Shown: positions 22,162 through 35,900 of the stretch, one piece after another | Layout of the letters: every line of letters begins with the position of its first letter | Numbering within the stretch: the stretch's first letter is position 1 | From: Haliclystus octoradiatus | Taxonomy: Eukaryota; Cnidaria; Staurozoa; Stauromedusae; Haliclystidae | Assembly: GCA_916610825.1 (NCBI GenBank) | Contig: OU744446.1 | Location: forward strand, 37,487,833-37,551,832 | Direction of reading: 5' to 3' | DNA length: 64,000 nt | The notes under the pieces: generated by a model | Seen by the model: the letters and a program-made list of their open reading frames with translations, nothing else | The model's database searches: none | What the model was told of the DNA's origin: nothing | Translations under genes and position numbers: made by a program

Positions 22162-23498
22162 AGAATGGAAGTAAACATACAATGCAATATAATAAACAAT
22201 GTAAACAATATCTAACATTAGTCAGAAAGATATTCAGAATATTTTATAAATAATTTAAATGATTTTACTAAAGAAAAAGGAATTTATAAAACTACATTAT
22301 TCAATACTTGTAAATTAGATGAAGAAACACTTAAAAGCAAATAAATTATTTATCAATAGGCTAGATCAAATTAATGTTGGATTTTTGTTTACAGTTTTAT
22401 AGACTTCTTTTGTCAAGCAAAACTTCCACAGCAGATTACAGTGAAACCTGTATATAATAGCCAATTATGAGAGGTAGATAAATTGATCACTATTTGCAGG
22501 TGGCCTTTATAAACACGGCTATTTCAATATAAACAATTATTCTAGTTATTGCAAGAATGACTACTATAGACAGGTGGCCTCTATATAGAGGTGGTCACTA
22601 TAACAGGTTTGACTGCATATTGAAATTTTCATGCAATATATATTTAGTACTCACAATGTTGTTGTTATCAGTTACCTGTGCTGCTGGGTGTAACATTAGT
22701 CGAGTTGGATTGGGGAGATACTTCTCGAACAATAACTAAGGTTATACCTTAAATCTGCAAAGACCGCAACATCAAATTATACATTATCTTTCGATACAAA
22801 GAGTACAAAATGATAATAAAACAGCAAGCAAATAAAAACATAGATCAAAACAGAGTGATTCTAATAACACTAAATTCATACATTTTGAAGGTGAATTCAA
22901 AGAATTAACAACGTACGTACGTTTGAAGGAACTCTGTTAAGATCTACTGGTTTATGATGAACAAGCATACCGTTACATATGGATAGGACTATCATTAAAA
23001 ACAAAAATATTTGTCAATAGAATGTCACTAGTGCTCTTAACTTGTGAATAGCTAACTTGCACTAATGGTTAGTATTGCCTGGTTAATTGATTAGTATTTT
23101 TAAATTTTACATAATATTTTTTCAATATTTGTGTCCCGGGATTTGTGTGCAGTTTATGGCCGAATGCTCTTCCCGTAATGCTGCCTGCCAGGGATTGAAC
23201 CTAAGTCTTTGTGTGCCGAGGTATAATAGAATAGGGGAGAATAGGAAGAGAAGGGAAGAGGTACACTAAGCTGCATTATTAATATCCCAATGTTTTATTG
23301 ATAAAGAATTAATTAAAAAAGTGAGTTCTGAGTTGCAAGTCTGAAATCAGGAATTTATATATTTGGAAATGAATTACAAATACATTGTACATAAATGAGT
23401 TTTGATATCTGAATTGAAAGTATGTTCCCTATATATCATTAATAAATATGTTATCCGGACAGCATACAATTTTCATAATCAGTTCACACAAACATCGA
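22162..23498. other. Spacer between convergent genes
   Basis: No gene is seen. It contains the pogo-like MITE at 22439-22615. A TTTATT at 23294-23299 reads as AATAAA on the minus strand and may serve CCNC. The rest is AT-rich. Confidence 0.5.
22439..22615 (-). repeat. Pogo-like MITE family 1, inverted copy
   Basis: Starts CAGTGAAACCTGTATATAAT after TA and ends AACAGGTTTGACTG. The interior is more diverged than in most copies. It is intergenic, 3' of the cysteine-rich gene. Confidence 0.8.
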
Positions 23499-25424
23499 TT
23501 AATGTATGTTTGCTGCCAATGGAGATGCTGTATGCTGATGAGGATTAGTTGAGGATGGTCTAGAGCTCATTGAAGATTTTGGTTTAGGCATCTTTTGTAG
23601 TAAGATAGGAATTTCCTTTTTTTCATCAAATGTTTTCCAATTTTCATAAAGAGTCAAAATGTCCTGCGTGATATTTAAAATAATTTTCATATCAACGGTT
23701 AATTCAGAGAACCATTGTTTACAATCTTTTTGTGAAACGACGCACGTCATATATATAGAAGCTAATGCAACCATATAAGGTGGATATATAACACATACAT
23801 CTGTCCGTAAACAATCGTTTACAACACGCCATGCCATTGGTAAAAGCGATTCTTCTTGTCCCATATCCGCAACATATTTTGTTAATGAACGATATGGATG
23901 AAATACAACAAGACAACAGTCTAACATTTCCATGAGGTAAAATTCACATTCAAGGATCTACAAAATAAAATACAATTAGCTACACAGCCAAACCTGTTAA
24001 AGCAGTCCCAGTCACCTCTTCAAAGTGGTCACCTGTCTATAGTGGTCAATTTGTCTACATCTTATAGCTGGCTGTTATATCCAGGTTTCACTGTACCTAT
24101 AAATCAGACAGTCTGTGTGAGTTTTCCACTGTTTTCTAAGTTGGTTTTTAAGTTAGATAGTTCAGTTATATATCATTAGAATCACCATTTTTCAGTCATA
24201 TTTCACTGTCTGCTTTGCAAAACGAAAGAAGATATACTGTTTTAACTGACATATTAACTGTCTGGCTTTCATTTTCCATATCAATCAAATTTAACCAATT
24301 GTCAAATTCCAATCACATATCTGTTATTTAAATTAACTAGGGCTGAGACGAGTATGGAACCTTATTGATATCTTGAGGGTGACATTGTCATACTCTGCAC
24401 AGTGGGCCATGGATACCGTAGGCCTACCGGTATTGGAAAATCTGCAGTGAGTTACCAGAATGCAGAGTTTGTCATTTGTGCGGCTAATTTGTGAAGCACC
24501 TCTTCTGCTACCCATATTGATTATATTGCAATTTGCGCATTTGAGGTTTAATTGAATTAAGTTCAAATCCTACATAGGAAAATCTGTTGTGGGGCTGAGA
24601 TCTTAGGGGTGCACAACAAAATTTTCAGTTCTGGTCTGCTACCAAGTATTCTCCTGTCCTGCGGCCGGACTTGGTATGAAACAAGACCAAATGAAATTCT
24701 TCTTCTGCGGCTAAGACCTACAGACAGCAAGCTCTACAGCATGGGCTCTACATTTACGTCAACATAATCAACAAATGATAAAGCAGCTGATCTGACACGT
24801 GTTTCGTCCCTGCCAAGGGACTCATCATAGACCTTTCTGATGTCGTAGCTTGTTAGGCATCGCGCCTGAAGTCCCGCTAACAAGTTGTAGAGATGGTGAA
24901 AAGCCTGGTGCATATCGCATGTGGAGTCTCGGTTGAATAACAACGTGATTGATCAACAAAACTCCTAAAATTAATTTGAAACTATTAAATTATTTTAATA
25001 TATTCACATGTAATTTTATTACCTGATTTATTCTGTATGGGTAATCTGATGGAAGGGCAAATGAAAATTTATTTTTCAGCACAGAAGAGCATGCATTCAA
25101 TAATTTAGCATTCTGGATTGTTCCTTGTTCCTCAACTTTTGAAGCTAAAAATAATGTTGTAGGCATAAGAAGAAGTGGATCAATACTTTTAAGAGAATTT
25201 CTGGCATAAAAACGTTTGAAATATATTGTAGCTGTTGCAATAACTTGTTGACGTAGCTTCAATTGTTCTCCAAGTGTTTGAATAAAATGACAAAAGAAAA
25301 TTTGTAATTTCTGATATTCGTCGACAGATAAATATTTTAAGTCATGTTGCCTTTCTATGTTTATTTCTTCTCTTTCTAATAACCATTGTTGATAATGAGA
25401 TGACTGCCAAAAGTTACCAGACAT
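23499..25424 (-). CDS. CCNC: Cyclin C, Mediator CDK8-module cyclin, 2 exons
   Basis: Activating partner of CDK8 in the Mediator kinase module, acting in the nucleus on RNA polymerase II transcription. Exon 1 is 25424-25023 and exon 2 is 23957-23499; together 861 nt, 286 residues plus stop (human 283). The start MSGNFWQSSHYQQWLLERE matches the family start. The cyclin box includes EYQKLQIFFCHFIQTLGE, RQQVIATATIYFKRFYAR, SLKSIDP and FLASKVEEQG. Across the junction the protein reads YPYRINQ-ILECEFYLMEMLDCC, as in cyclin C. The end is a Ser/Pro/His-rich tail after KMPKPK. The single intron of 1065 bp holds a shortened pogo-like MITE. The gene is divergent from the ASH2L-like gene. Confidence 0.96.
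23985..24093 (+). repeat. Pogo-like MITE family 1, internally deleted copy
   Basis: Only 109 bp. Both ends are recognisable (CAGCCAAACCTGTTA and CCAGGTTTCACTG), but the middle third is missing. It lies in the CCNC intron. Confidence 0.75.
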
Positions 25425-26030
25425 ATCATTAGCTTAGGAAGTATTTATTTTCTTTGTTTAAATTGCAGTAATGCACTCGAATTTATAAATTTCTTTAGTT
25501 CTGTTATTCCGTTTTCGTCGCCATTACAAGATTGACTGTTTATGTTTGCGAGGCTGATAAAGCGTTGTACGAGGCTATTTAATGGCGCATTTTCAAATCC
25601 AAAAGTTGTTATCAAAAAAGACCAAAGTCTTCAAATTTCTCCAAGAGTCTTGGACCAAGACTAAAATCAGAAATCAGAATAACAATAGGCTATCCAAATA
25701 AAGAAGGATTATTCAATTTGATCATCAAATTTGATTAAGATCGGTAAGTTGAGTTTCTAAGGGTACCTTAATCATAGAATATTGTAATGTTAGATTTGAT
25801 TGACTATTTGACTTTATATTTCAATAAGTTAGTAAGTCATTTTAGTCATGTTTGTTGATAACTTTATATGATTGATTGGTCATGATAAAGTGTTTTTAAC
25901 TTACTAATTAGTACTTAGCCCTATGTCTAGGCTGTGTAGTATTATGAGGATTGAAATATTTATCAAAACATTTCTGTCCGTAAAGATTCAAAATTATATG
26001 TATTTTGGGCTGGACAGGAACAGGATCATA

Positions 26031-26515
26031 CCCCAGTCTGCAAATAATGGCAATCTCGACAAGATCTAAGGGGCAGCAGCGCCGAAAAAAATTTAGGGGC
26101 GGGGGCGGCAACTGATCAAATTTGATCAAATTTGACTTCAGGGGCGGCAAAATCCATCATTTCAGCAAAAAAATAACAAAATCATTTTTAAATGCCGATT
26201 TTCGATAAAAACTGCAGCTCCAGGGGCGGCAATCACGAGAAAATTTTCGTCTCAGGGGCGCAGCTGCCATGCTTTGCAGACCAGATCATACCGGTCTGCA
26301 AAGCATGGCAGCTGTACCCCCGAGATGAACATTTTTCTCGTGATTGCTGCCTCTGAAGCTCTGAATGATATTTTTTGTCATTTTCTTTTTCATGTCATTT
26401 TGTCAGATCTTGTTAGAATGATGGATTTTGGCTCCCCCTGATTTAAATTTGATCAGTTACCACCCCCGTCTCTAACCTGAGATCTTGTCGAGATTGCCAT
26501 TATTTGCAGATTGGG
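26031..26515. repeat. 485-bp imperfect inverted repeat (foldback) with GC-rich interior
   Basis: The two halves are reverse complements with indels. The outer arm TCTGCAAATAATGGCAATCT on the left is matched by the inverse on the right. The inner arms at 26261-26282 and 26293-26314 are a perfect 22-bp pair around a 10-bp spacer. The left half has repeated AGGGGCGGC/AGGGGCGCAG motifs and GATCAAATTTGATC. It lies between CCNC and the ASH2L-like gene, in the divergent promoter region. No coding content is seen. Confidence 0.8.
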
Positions 26516-26947
26516 ACAAGAAGTGTTTATTAAAATATGTTTGGATAGTTAGGCTACTGAGTTTGCTGTCTGTAGCTGAACCATATGTAGTCAAACAACA
26601 TTGTAGTAAGAAAGAATCAAAAATTGAACAGCCAAACAATCAACATACATCAGTAAAAAAGAAATTAAAAAATCTATGATCTTTTTCTGAATATTTTGGT
26701 CAAATTAATGTTACTAATCTCAGTGTCAATTTTTGTGTTTGAACATTATTTTTTTCTTGCGGAAAATTGTTGCAGAAGATTATGAGGTTTTCATGTGAAC
26801 AGTTTGTGAGCAGTTCATGGAAATTGGACCATTTACATTCACGAAGTGTTTCTCGTAGATGCCTAACAATCAAATGTTCTCAAATGCTGGATAGGCCTAC
26901 AAGGTTGGCTGTATTATTCAATGACTTATTTTTATGGTAGGGTAACC

Positions 26948-29900
26948 ATGGAGATGATAGATGCAACTGAGTTAATAGAAGAAGATTCTCTAAATGCATC
27001 AGATACCGCATCAATATTGGATAATGCAAATAATGATTCCAATTCTGCAATAAGCGTCAGTAGTAAGGTATCAACTAAAAAGGCATCAAGAGGTAAACGC
27101 AAAACTGATACTGGACAAAGTGGAGGAACATCAAAGAAATCAAAGGGGTAAGATTACCGGTATAAAAATTATGCTTTTTTTATTATTAATGCTAACACAC
27201 ATATGCCTGAGCCTTTTGTGATGTGATAACATAATATCACATCATACCTTGTAGGCCCTGGTAAGAATGGACAGTTAATCAAATGACTCATTTTAAAGCA
27301 AGATAGATATTTAAATAGATTTGAGTATATTTTCTAGGCTTCCCTCAGCCTTTAAGATGTAAATTTGAAGGTATATCACAAAACATTATTACAAAAGTTA
27401 AAAATAGTACCGGTATTGCTTTGTATTTCTGTTCACAAGCTTACGATACGCATTCCTGCCTTTGTGCGTCCACAAAATCTATGTAGATGCGAATTATTTC
27501 AAGGCACTCGAACTTGACATGCATTTCATAATATTAAAGTGGACAGGACACCAAAAAATATTTTTCCGGAATCGAGAAGCCCATGCAAAATAAATAGGAA
27601 TGGCAACAATGATTTTTTGATTTAGACTCTTATAAGCTGAGTTATTTAATGTTGAAAGCACCATATTTCAAAAAGACCATCATGTAGTTAAGACTATCCT
27701 CTCATTCCAAATTTGCTTCCGATGAGTCTCTGTTACTCACATCAAATATTTGTAATCTCCTTTTTACAGTGATTTATCAGCCTCTCAGCGTCTACCAGCT
27801 CATGGATATCCTTTGGAGCATCCATTCAATCAGGTAACATGTCAATTATGATGAAATACGTCTTCATGAGGCAAATCATCCTTCTGAAAAGCATTTCTAA
27901 CGATTTTACCTCTGCAAAAACATTTCAGGAGTTCAGTTTCATGAAAATTGGGGACATTCAACATTTATGAACTGTTCATGAACTCTCTAAACAGTTTTTC
28001 GCAGTGGTACCTGTAGTTGTAGCAGACAGTCACATCATAAGAAAATTATGTGTCTTTTGTTTAACATATTTGTTTTACAGTGAAACCTGTAGGCTTAATA
28101 TAACAGCCAGCTATTATCATTGGAGAAATTTTGTGCAAGTGGCCTTTATATACATGTTGATTCAATAGAAAATACTGTTTTAGTCATTTCAAGAGTGAAT
28201 ACTGTAGACAGGTGACCGTTGTACAGAGGTGACGGTGACGGTTTGTAACAGGTTGGACTGTACAAAGAACACAACATATGATTGTATAGGCCTACCTACT
28301 GCGGCTGAATAGGGAACATGTAAAATCAATAATTCAAAACAAAACGGAAGATTATAGCCTACTAGTGTGTAAGTGTATCTGTGCTAAAGCCCCTGCAATA
28401 AACAGTTCATGAAATCATAAACGGCTCAGTCAAGGGTTCATGAACTGTTTTTCGTTTTTCATTAACTTTATTAAATAGTCTCTTTGATAAACTGTTTCAT
28501 GAATTTTTCATGAGCTAATTCATGAACTTTTTATAAATTTCGTTTTTGCAAGGAACAACTTATTCATTCAACAGGATGGCTCGATATCTCGGAGTTGTAT
28601 TTAATATTTTGAAAATTAAATCTGCACTTCGTTTTTTCCATGCATGAGAGATGTTCTTTTTTCATCCTTTGTAGAACAAAGAAAGCTGCCTTTGTAGCAA
28701 ACAAAAAATTGTTAAGCCTTCCAACGGATGTCAGTCTTTTTCTATCTTTAGGCCTATAAACTGTAGCCTAAAATGTGTACCTTTCTTTATTGAAATTCAA
28801 TGTAAGTTTCAGTCTATTTTCAGTCTAATTTCGACATTTGGACTTTCGTGTCTGTTAAAGGAATAATTTGGCTATTATATAATTCTTGTGCATCATTCGT
28901 CGTAACTAACTTTGAAAACATATTCATTAATTTGTTACGTTATTTGTGTATTTTTATTTTATTCAGGATGGCTACAGATATTTTCTAGCAGAACCAGATT
29001 CCTTTGCAACACGAACTAGTTTTGAATTAGATTCTTGGGCTGGTAAACCAATACCTGGTGAAATATACCGGACGGCGTTACCACCTGATATTTATCTGTC
29101 ATTGAACGATAGAGGTTAGTGAATGATGCATATTGTTCCTGTATAATATGAATTGAGCGTCCTATGCCTGCACAACATATGGCAGTAGCTAAGGGACGGA
29201 TCTCCTTTTTTGAGTGTAACACACCAATCTGAGAAAAGAAATTTTTCTCACTCCACCTGCATCAAAACGAGTAAAAATTAATAATATTTTTGTTGTCATA
29301 ATTTGTTCAACAAAATTAATACAGTCAAACCTCTTGTAACGATCACCTCTATACAGCGGCCACCTGTCTATAGTGGTCACTCTTGCAATGTCCAAAATAG
29401 TATTTTCTATTGAATCAAACCTGTATATAATTGCCATCTGTCTATAATGGTCAATTTATCTACCTCTCATAGCTGGCTGTTATATACAGGTTTCATTGAA
29501 TTATATACCATTAATGAGCTTATGCTATTTTCAGTAAATAATTTATTCATTTCACTATGAAATTTTGGCTTATTTCTAGTTTTTGCTTAAAGTTTTGCAA
29601 AAAGATTTTTTCATCCTCAAAGGTTGTTGTGCTTCTGCCTAAATTTAGCCTGCATGCAAACAGACGTTTTCTTTGCATAATTTGTCTGCACATTAGCTCC
29701 AAGTTTAGCACATGGATTGGTCTTTCCACTACCACTTTTATGATAGTGCTTTGCGATTGCCTAATAAAATATGTGAACAATTGAGTAATGACAGTAAAAC
29801 CATAGCCTACCTAAATATTTCTTTCATATGAATTTATTACAAACATTTAGTACTTAATACAGACATACAGTGATAGACTACATAAAGAAAGAGTAGGGCT

Positions 29901-32900
29901 ATATTTCATATGAATTTGGTACAAACACTTACACAATACTCGGACGATACAATGATAAACTTCACAAAGAAAGAGTATGTCTGCAAACAGGCTAGCCTAA
30001 ATCTATAATGTCTGTATTCTGCTACTCTACATCTGAGCCTTGTAAAAATTCCAGCAAATGAATTGACGCGAATCCAATAGGCCACTTGAGACAGGTGGGT
30101 ATCATTTACATGTAAAACGATGTCCAATACAAAGACGTTCACCAATAACTTCAAGTTTTTAGTTAGCAAATGCATCAATCACCAGCTAAGGTTGTGAATG
30201 CTAATCTGTGATTGGTCATTCTGAGTATTTTTGTAATGAGCATTGAGCTAATGGGCTATAGGGGCATGTGGCACAGGTCTACCTTTAGACTGGGAAATGA
30301 GGATTGATATTTGTATTTTCAGGGCCTCAATTGAAAGTATCTGAAGATCGTTTATCTGTCACGGGAGAAAGGGGATACAGCATGATCAGGGCAACACATG
30401 GTAAGAAGCTACAGCCAAACATGGTATATTGGACATGGTACGATGGCCACCTGTTTATAATGGTCATTTTTACAATGTCTAAAATAGTATTTTCTATTGA
30501 ATCAATCCTGTATATAAAGGCCACCTGCATATAGTGGTCAATTTTATCAAGCCTCTCATAACTGGCTGGTATATACAGGTTTCACTGTAGGCCTACTCTT
30601 CAATGCATCAAAAATAATCTATATTCAATGTACCATGAATTCAATAATTCCTGCTAAATAAATGTTGTCTGAAGAAAATTTGTTTTCTTTTTTCGTTCGT
30701 CTAGGTATCAATCGTGGCTCTTGGTATTTTGAGGTGAGATCATCAAGGTTTTAGATAGTTCAGGTACTTTATGCATAGTTTCATGATCAACCAATCAGCG
30801 ATCCACAAACATTTCATGAATATTTGATTGAAGTTCTTGAACGGGAAATTCAAAATGCATACTTTACCTGAGCATTTCACAAGTACTGTTGTATTTCACA
30901 TCCAAATACTTTCTCTGTGAAAGGTTCACAAGGTGTTTAGGTTTGTGGAAATAGCTCCTGAAATAACGCCTGGGAAAGATTTGTTAAGTTCATGAACTGT
31001 TCATAAAATCTTTGGGCAGATGCTATCAAGGGGCTATTTCCACTAACGTTCAGCTCGATTCAATTACCTCATTAATCACGCACCTGCAAAGATTTCTCTA
31101 TTCTATTGGCTAAGAGAAGTGCAGTTTTGACGAAATTCAGTGCATTATTTGGGGAAACACCGCAAAAACCGAAATCAAAAACTGATCAATTAATAGAATA
31201 ATAAAACAAAATTCGAGCCAACGAAAACAGAATTCGAGAAATGCAGACCATGGTAACGCCGAATTTGGAAATAGTTTTTGATCACTTCTTTGTTTCTTTC
31301 TCGCAAACATTATTCCATACTTTTTCATGGAGATTTCTGCAGGATACAAGGCAATCATACCACGTCTCATTCAATTCTGGATTAACTTTCACTTATGAGT
31401 TTTTCAAAACGTTTTAAAATTCACAGCTACTTGTCCCGAAATCAAACAAGAATACTTCCTTTGAAGGAAAATTTTTTGTAAACTTGAAGGTTTTTGGATA
31501 TATGAGAATGGTGATAATAATAATGATAATTTGTGTCTTTTTATTTAACTGAGTTCCATTTTCATCTTTTTATAGGTGAATATTGATGACATGGCAGCTG
31601 AAACAGCAGCAAGAATCGGTTGGTCACAGATGTACGGTAAGAGACCTAACGCTCGAGATAAAGCAATCTGCATATATCAATCCATAAACATTTGCTATGT
31701 TAAATTCAATCAAATGACGTATTCTTCAGGTAACTTACAAGCCCCTGCTGGTTACGATAAATATAGTTATTCGTGGAGAAGTAAAAAAGGAACAATCTTT
31801 CATCAAAGTTGCGGCAAACATTATAGGTAATTATTCAATTTCCATATATATGTGCTAGCTACTGCTGTCTCTATTTGATATTCACAGGTTGCAGAATATT
31901 AGTTTTGTTCAATATTGAGATTTCTATAAGCGGTAACTGATATTGTAATTTTGATTTTTTTTTGTGATTTTTATTGCAAAGAATTGCCCGACGCGGCCAA
32001 ACGTGATTCATACACGGTCATACATTTTGCCATCAATTATTTTCATTCTCAACTCAGAGGTAAACAGCACATATTGCCATACATATGAGTAGATCGAAGG
32101 ATAGTGAGTAATAGCAACATTTATCAGACCTCAGTATATGCATCGAGCAGGACTAGAAAGTATGGGAGCATGTGTTATGAGAGACTGCAGCGATAACATT
32201 TATTTTGATTTAGAAAAGACCTACGGTAATACAAATTTGGCATTGATGGTGCATATAAACTTCTGTAGAGATTGAAATATGGATTCCCTGTCTAATGTTG
32301 ATAGAGCGCATGCAGCAGCTGTTTATTAGCGCATAATTACACAACTGTGATGATTTATTAAAATTACTTTTTTGTTATCTAGTGATGGGTATAAACAAGG
32401 AGACGTTTTAGGCTTCTTTATTCAATTACCGGAACCTTCAAGTTGTGGTAAGATTCATTATGTTAGATACTACAGTGTAACTCGCTTAAGTGCAATTCCG
32501 ATAGGCGAATTCCTGCTAATATGTTCAACCTTTTGTTGAATCTGTAGTGGTTTATATATGCTCTAACTTCCGTTTGTATCAGTCTTTCTCTACATGTAAA
32601 TAATCACTGTAATATGTAATCGCCCTCTTTCTATGTCAACCTGTGTAGAGTCATTACATAATAAATACATTGTCATACAAATCTCTACATTGGTGACACC
32701 GACGTGAAATTTAAATTTTGTAGGGTTCAGTCCTATAAATAAAACTAAATGTTTATTGCGTGATTTATTAGGGTGTTGACCCTACAACAGTTACAAGGAA
32801 AGAGAGAGATTACACCGGTGTTAAAATAATGTAGGCTACTCTAAAGTTAGGGGCTATCATTAGAAAATAAATATATTATTATTATAACAAAATTGATCCT

Positions 32901-35900
32901 ATCAATCTGATTGATTTGGAAATAATGGACTCCTAATCCCCATATCAACACAAACCTGGTTCCAAACCCCTCACAAATTAGAAATTGATAGGCTTTAATC
33001 ATAATAACCCGTATGTGTTTTCATGTTTTCATTTCTTTTTCAGCATCAGCGTTACCAGAAACATATAAAGATAGGGTATGATGTTAATTTGTGTTATTCA
33101 TCGTTTGAAATTGCTTCATGTTTTGTAATTGTTTATTCATAATAGAATACTTATATTACAGTGAAACCTGTATATAACGGCCAGCTATGAGAGATAGATA
33201 AATTGACCATTATAGGCAGGTGGCCTTTGTATACAGGTTTGATTCAATAGAAAATACTATTTTAGACATTGCAAGAATGACCACTATAGACAGGTGGCCA
33301 CTTTATAGAGGTGACCGTTATAACAGATTTGACTGTATAATAATTTATAAAATCTCAGAAAATCATCGAACCAACTTCTAATAGGGTTGACTCATAAAAA
33401 ATAAAAAATAAAAATTTTCACCAACATGTTGTGCAAAGTGACTTGATTATTTTCCAAGTTTTTTTTCGATATATGGATAAGTATTTTTTGAGAAATAAGC
33501 AATTGAAAAAGTGAGAATTTCAAATCTTGAAAAACGGAGAATGAAAGTTAAGTGACATCATACTGTAAACATTTCTATCACAACGAATGAGTAAGCGCGA
33601 TAAGATCACCATAACTATCAAACACTTGTCCATTACAACAACACGATTTTTGAATATTTCGTTCGTACGAACGAGTGTTTAATAGTTGTGATGATCTTAA
33701 AGTAAAAATATTGATTTTCGAATTTTATGAGTCGACCCTATTGTGATTGGTTGGTTGATCGGAAAAAAATACACTCAACGTAGCCTATTTAATGAGGCAT
33801 TCAAAAAGCATAACAAAACACATCTTTTCACTTGTCTCATTAGGCACGTTTTACGTATTATTTTCCCATAACGATCTCGAGACTGTGTTATATTTAATAA
33901 ATAATGTATGCTAATATTCTAATGATATTCCTTTTATCATAATCCAGGCGCTTATCAAATTTAAATACTATTTATATTATGAAGAAAAAGATCAAGTTAA
34001 ATCATATGAAAAGGTATATTTATATTATATATTTATATTATATATTATATATATATATATTATATTATATTATATTTATATTATATATTTATATTATATA
34101 TTATATATATATAATATATTATATTATATTTATTTATATATTATATTATTTATTTATATGCATATTTGTCAATTTGATCATCATTCCACATTATCTTGAA
34201 TGGAATTGCCTTAACTTATTTGTAAATTAACCCAGCATCACTGTTAAGACATTGCTAGTGTTATTTAAGCAATAGCTTGTGTAACAGTAAGCGCTAAAGA
34301 TTTATAATAACAAAACTGGAAACATTTGTTAAAGATTTCCAAGGGCTGTCTAATAAACAAATTAGTGAAAGACTGATATCAGCGCCCTATATGGATCACA
34401 AGAATTATCCTGTTTCACGGATAAGAGGTTGGCCATGTATAGGCCTACCATGCAGCTTTTATACGTTGCAGTCCCCAAACAGATATGCTCCTTGGCATAT
34501 AATACACAGCGTTTATTTCCAACCGAGAAAGATATTTATAATAAGAAACTGCTAACTGGACTTAGATCTTGCTGGTTGTTGACTCAGCAAATGACAACCC
34601 AAAAGGTCAGTCAGTCAAGAGTTGAACCCCTTTTTAGGGATGAAAAGGATCTCGGAAGATTAGCTTATAAAACAACAATAATATTTTCAAGTCTCTATTT
34701 GACAATAACAAATGAATCTCACTAACGAACAATATAGAACGGCTTTCTAAAACAAATTAACAGCAAATTGCCGTATGCTTTTTATTGAAAATAAATATAA
34801 ATAAATGTCATGTAAACTTTTACAAAGAAAACATTCCGCCTCCTGTGTAATGGTTAGAAGTCTGGACCTTCACCTGTAGAGTCTTGGATTAAGCCCCTAG
34901 TAGGAGCGTGAAATTTCCCAAATGTTCATGAAGTGTTCGTGAATGTTTAGGTATTTTCCTGTGCATGAACCAGTCCTGTAACTATTCATGAACCCACAAG
35001 AAAATGTTTATAAACTGTTTATGAGATTCATGAATTGTTAATGAAGTCATAGATCTTTTTCACAGGGACAGGGGAATTATTCACATACTAGGATAACTAC
35101 TACACACCCTTTTAAATATTGCTACTACCCCCCGGGGAGAGGGTAATTAGCTTATAAACATTAAATTTCTCTGTTTTTCTTCAACTTGCTCTTGTGATAT
35201 AATTCTTAACCTTTTTTTGTATTCTTTGTTTTAGGAACTCAACAAGGTTCCAACCAGCCGTGTACGTTTTTTTAATTAATTTAAACTTTGTTGTCATCAT
35301 TATCAAGGCAGGTTTAATACAGAGGAATAGTAGGCACATACCTACAGCCTGAATTAGCTGCTATCGTTTTATCTAAAAGAAACTTTTTGATGAGGCATAC
35401 ATCGACAACGTGAACACATTTTTTACGTTAATCATCAATATATGAAATAAGTGAATGGTGACCACTATAGACAGGTATCCTGTCTGTGAGATGTTAGTAA
35501 AAGTTAATACAATATTGGAGTTTGGGTCATGATAGCCCTTTTTTCAATAAAGAATTGTGCATCAAAACATTAATTGATATAAACGTCAATTGATAAAAAC
35601 AGTTCATGAGTTAATGAAATGTTCATAAAAGTGACGCAAGTTTTATGAACTTTTTCATGAACTAGTCATGCATATTCATGAACTATTTCATATGGGGTTG
35701 TACAGCTAAATGTCATTCCACGCACTGATTTGCTTTTTGGAACTGTCATGCTTCGACTTTCTTTGTTGTGTCATGTTTCTATTGTTTGGTATTAAAATTC
35801 ATGTGTTTTCGAATTTCATTCCACGTCAATGGTAGTTTTAATTCAGCCAAAATTAACCAAGCAACGTGGGTAGGACATTGCTAGTTACATCCTCTAATAT

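Noticed and set aside
26485..26679. 64-codon frame upstream of ASH2L, considered as the missing N-terminal part
   Set aside because: Its start lies in the inverted repeat, and the peptide has no zinc-finger or winged-helix residues of ASH2L.
30304..30534. 76-codon open frame continuing past ASH2L exon 4
   Set aside because: It is exon 4 read through its donor into a truncated pogo-like MITE. The donor at 30401 and the next exon at 30705 fit the ASH2L family.
31576..31830. Single 84-codon frame across ASH2L exons 6 and 7
   Set aside because: The 93-nt piece 31637-31729 has a GT donor and a TTCAG acceptor. Removing it restores the family sequence [16 protein letters not shown].
33979..34230. 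83-codon Ile/Tyr-rich open frame
   Set aside because: Its first codons belong to ASH2L exon 10. The rest is translation of a TATTATAT low-complexity tract in the intron.
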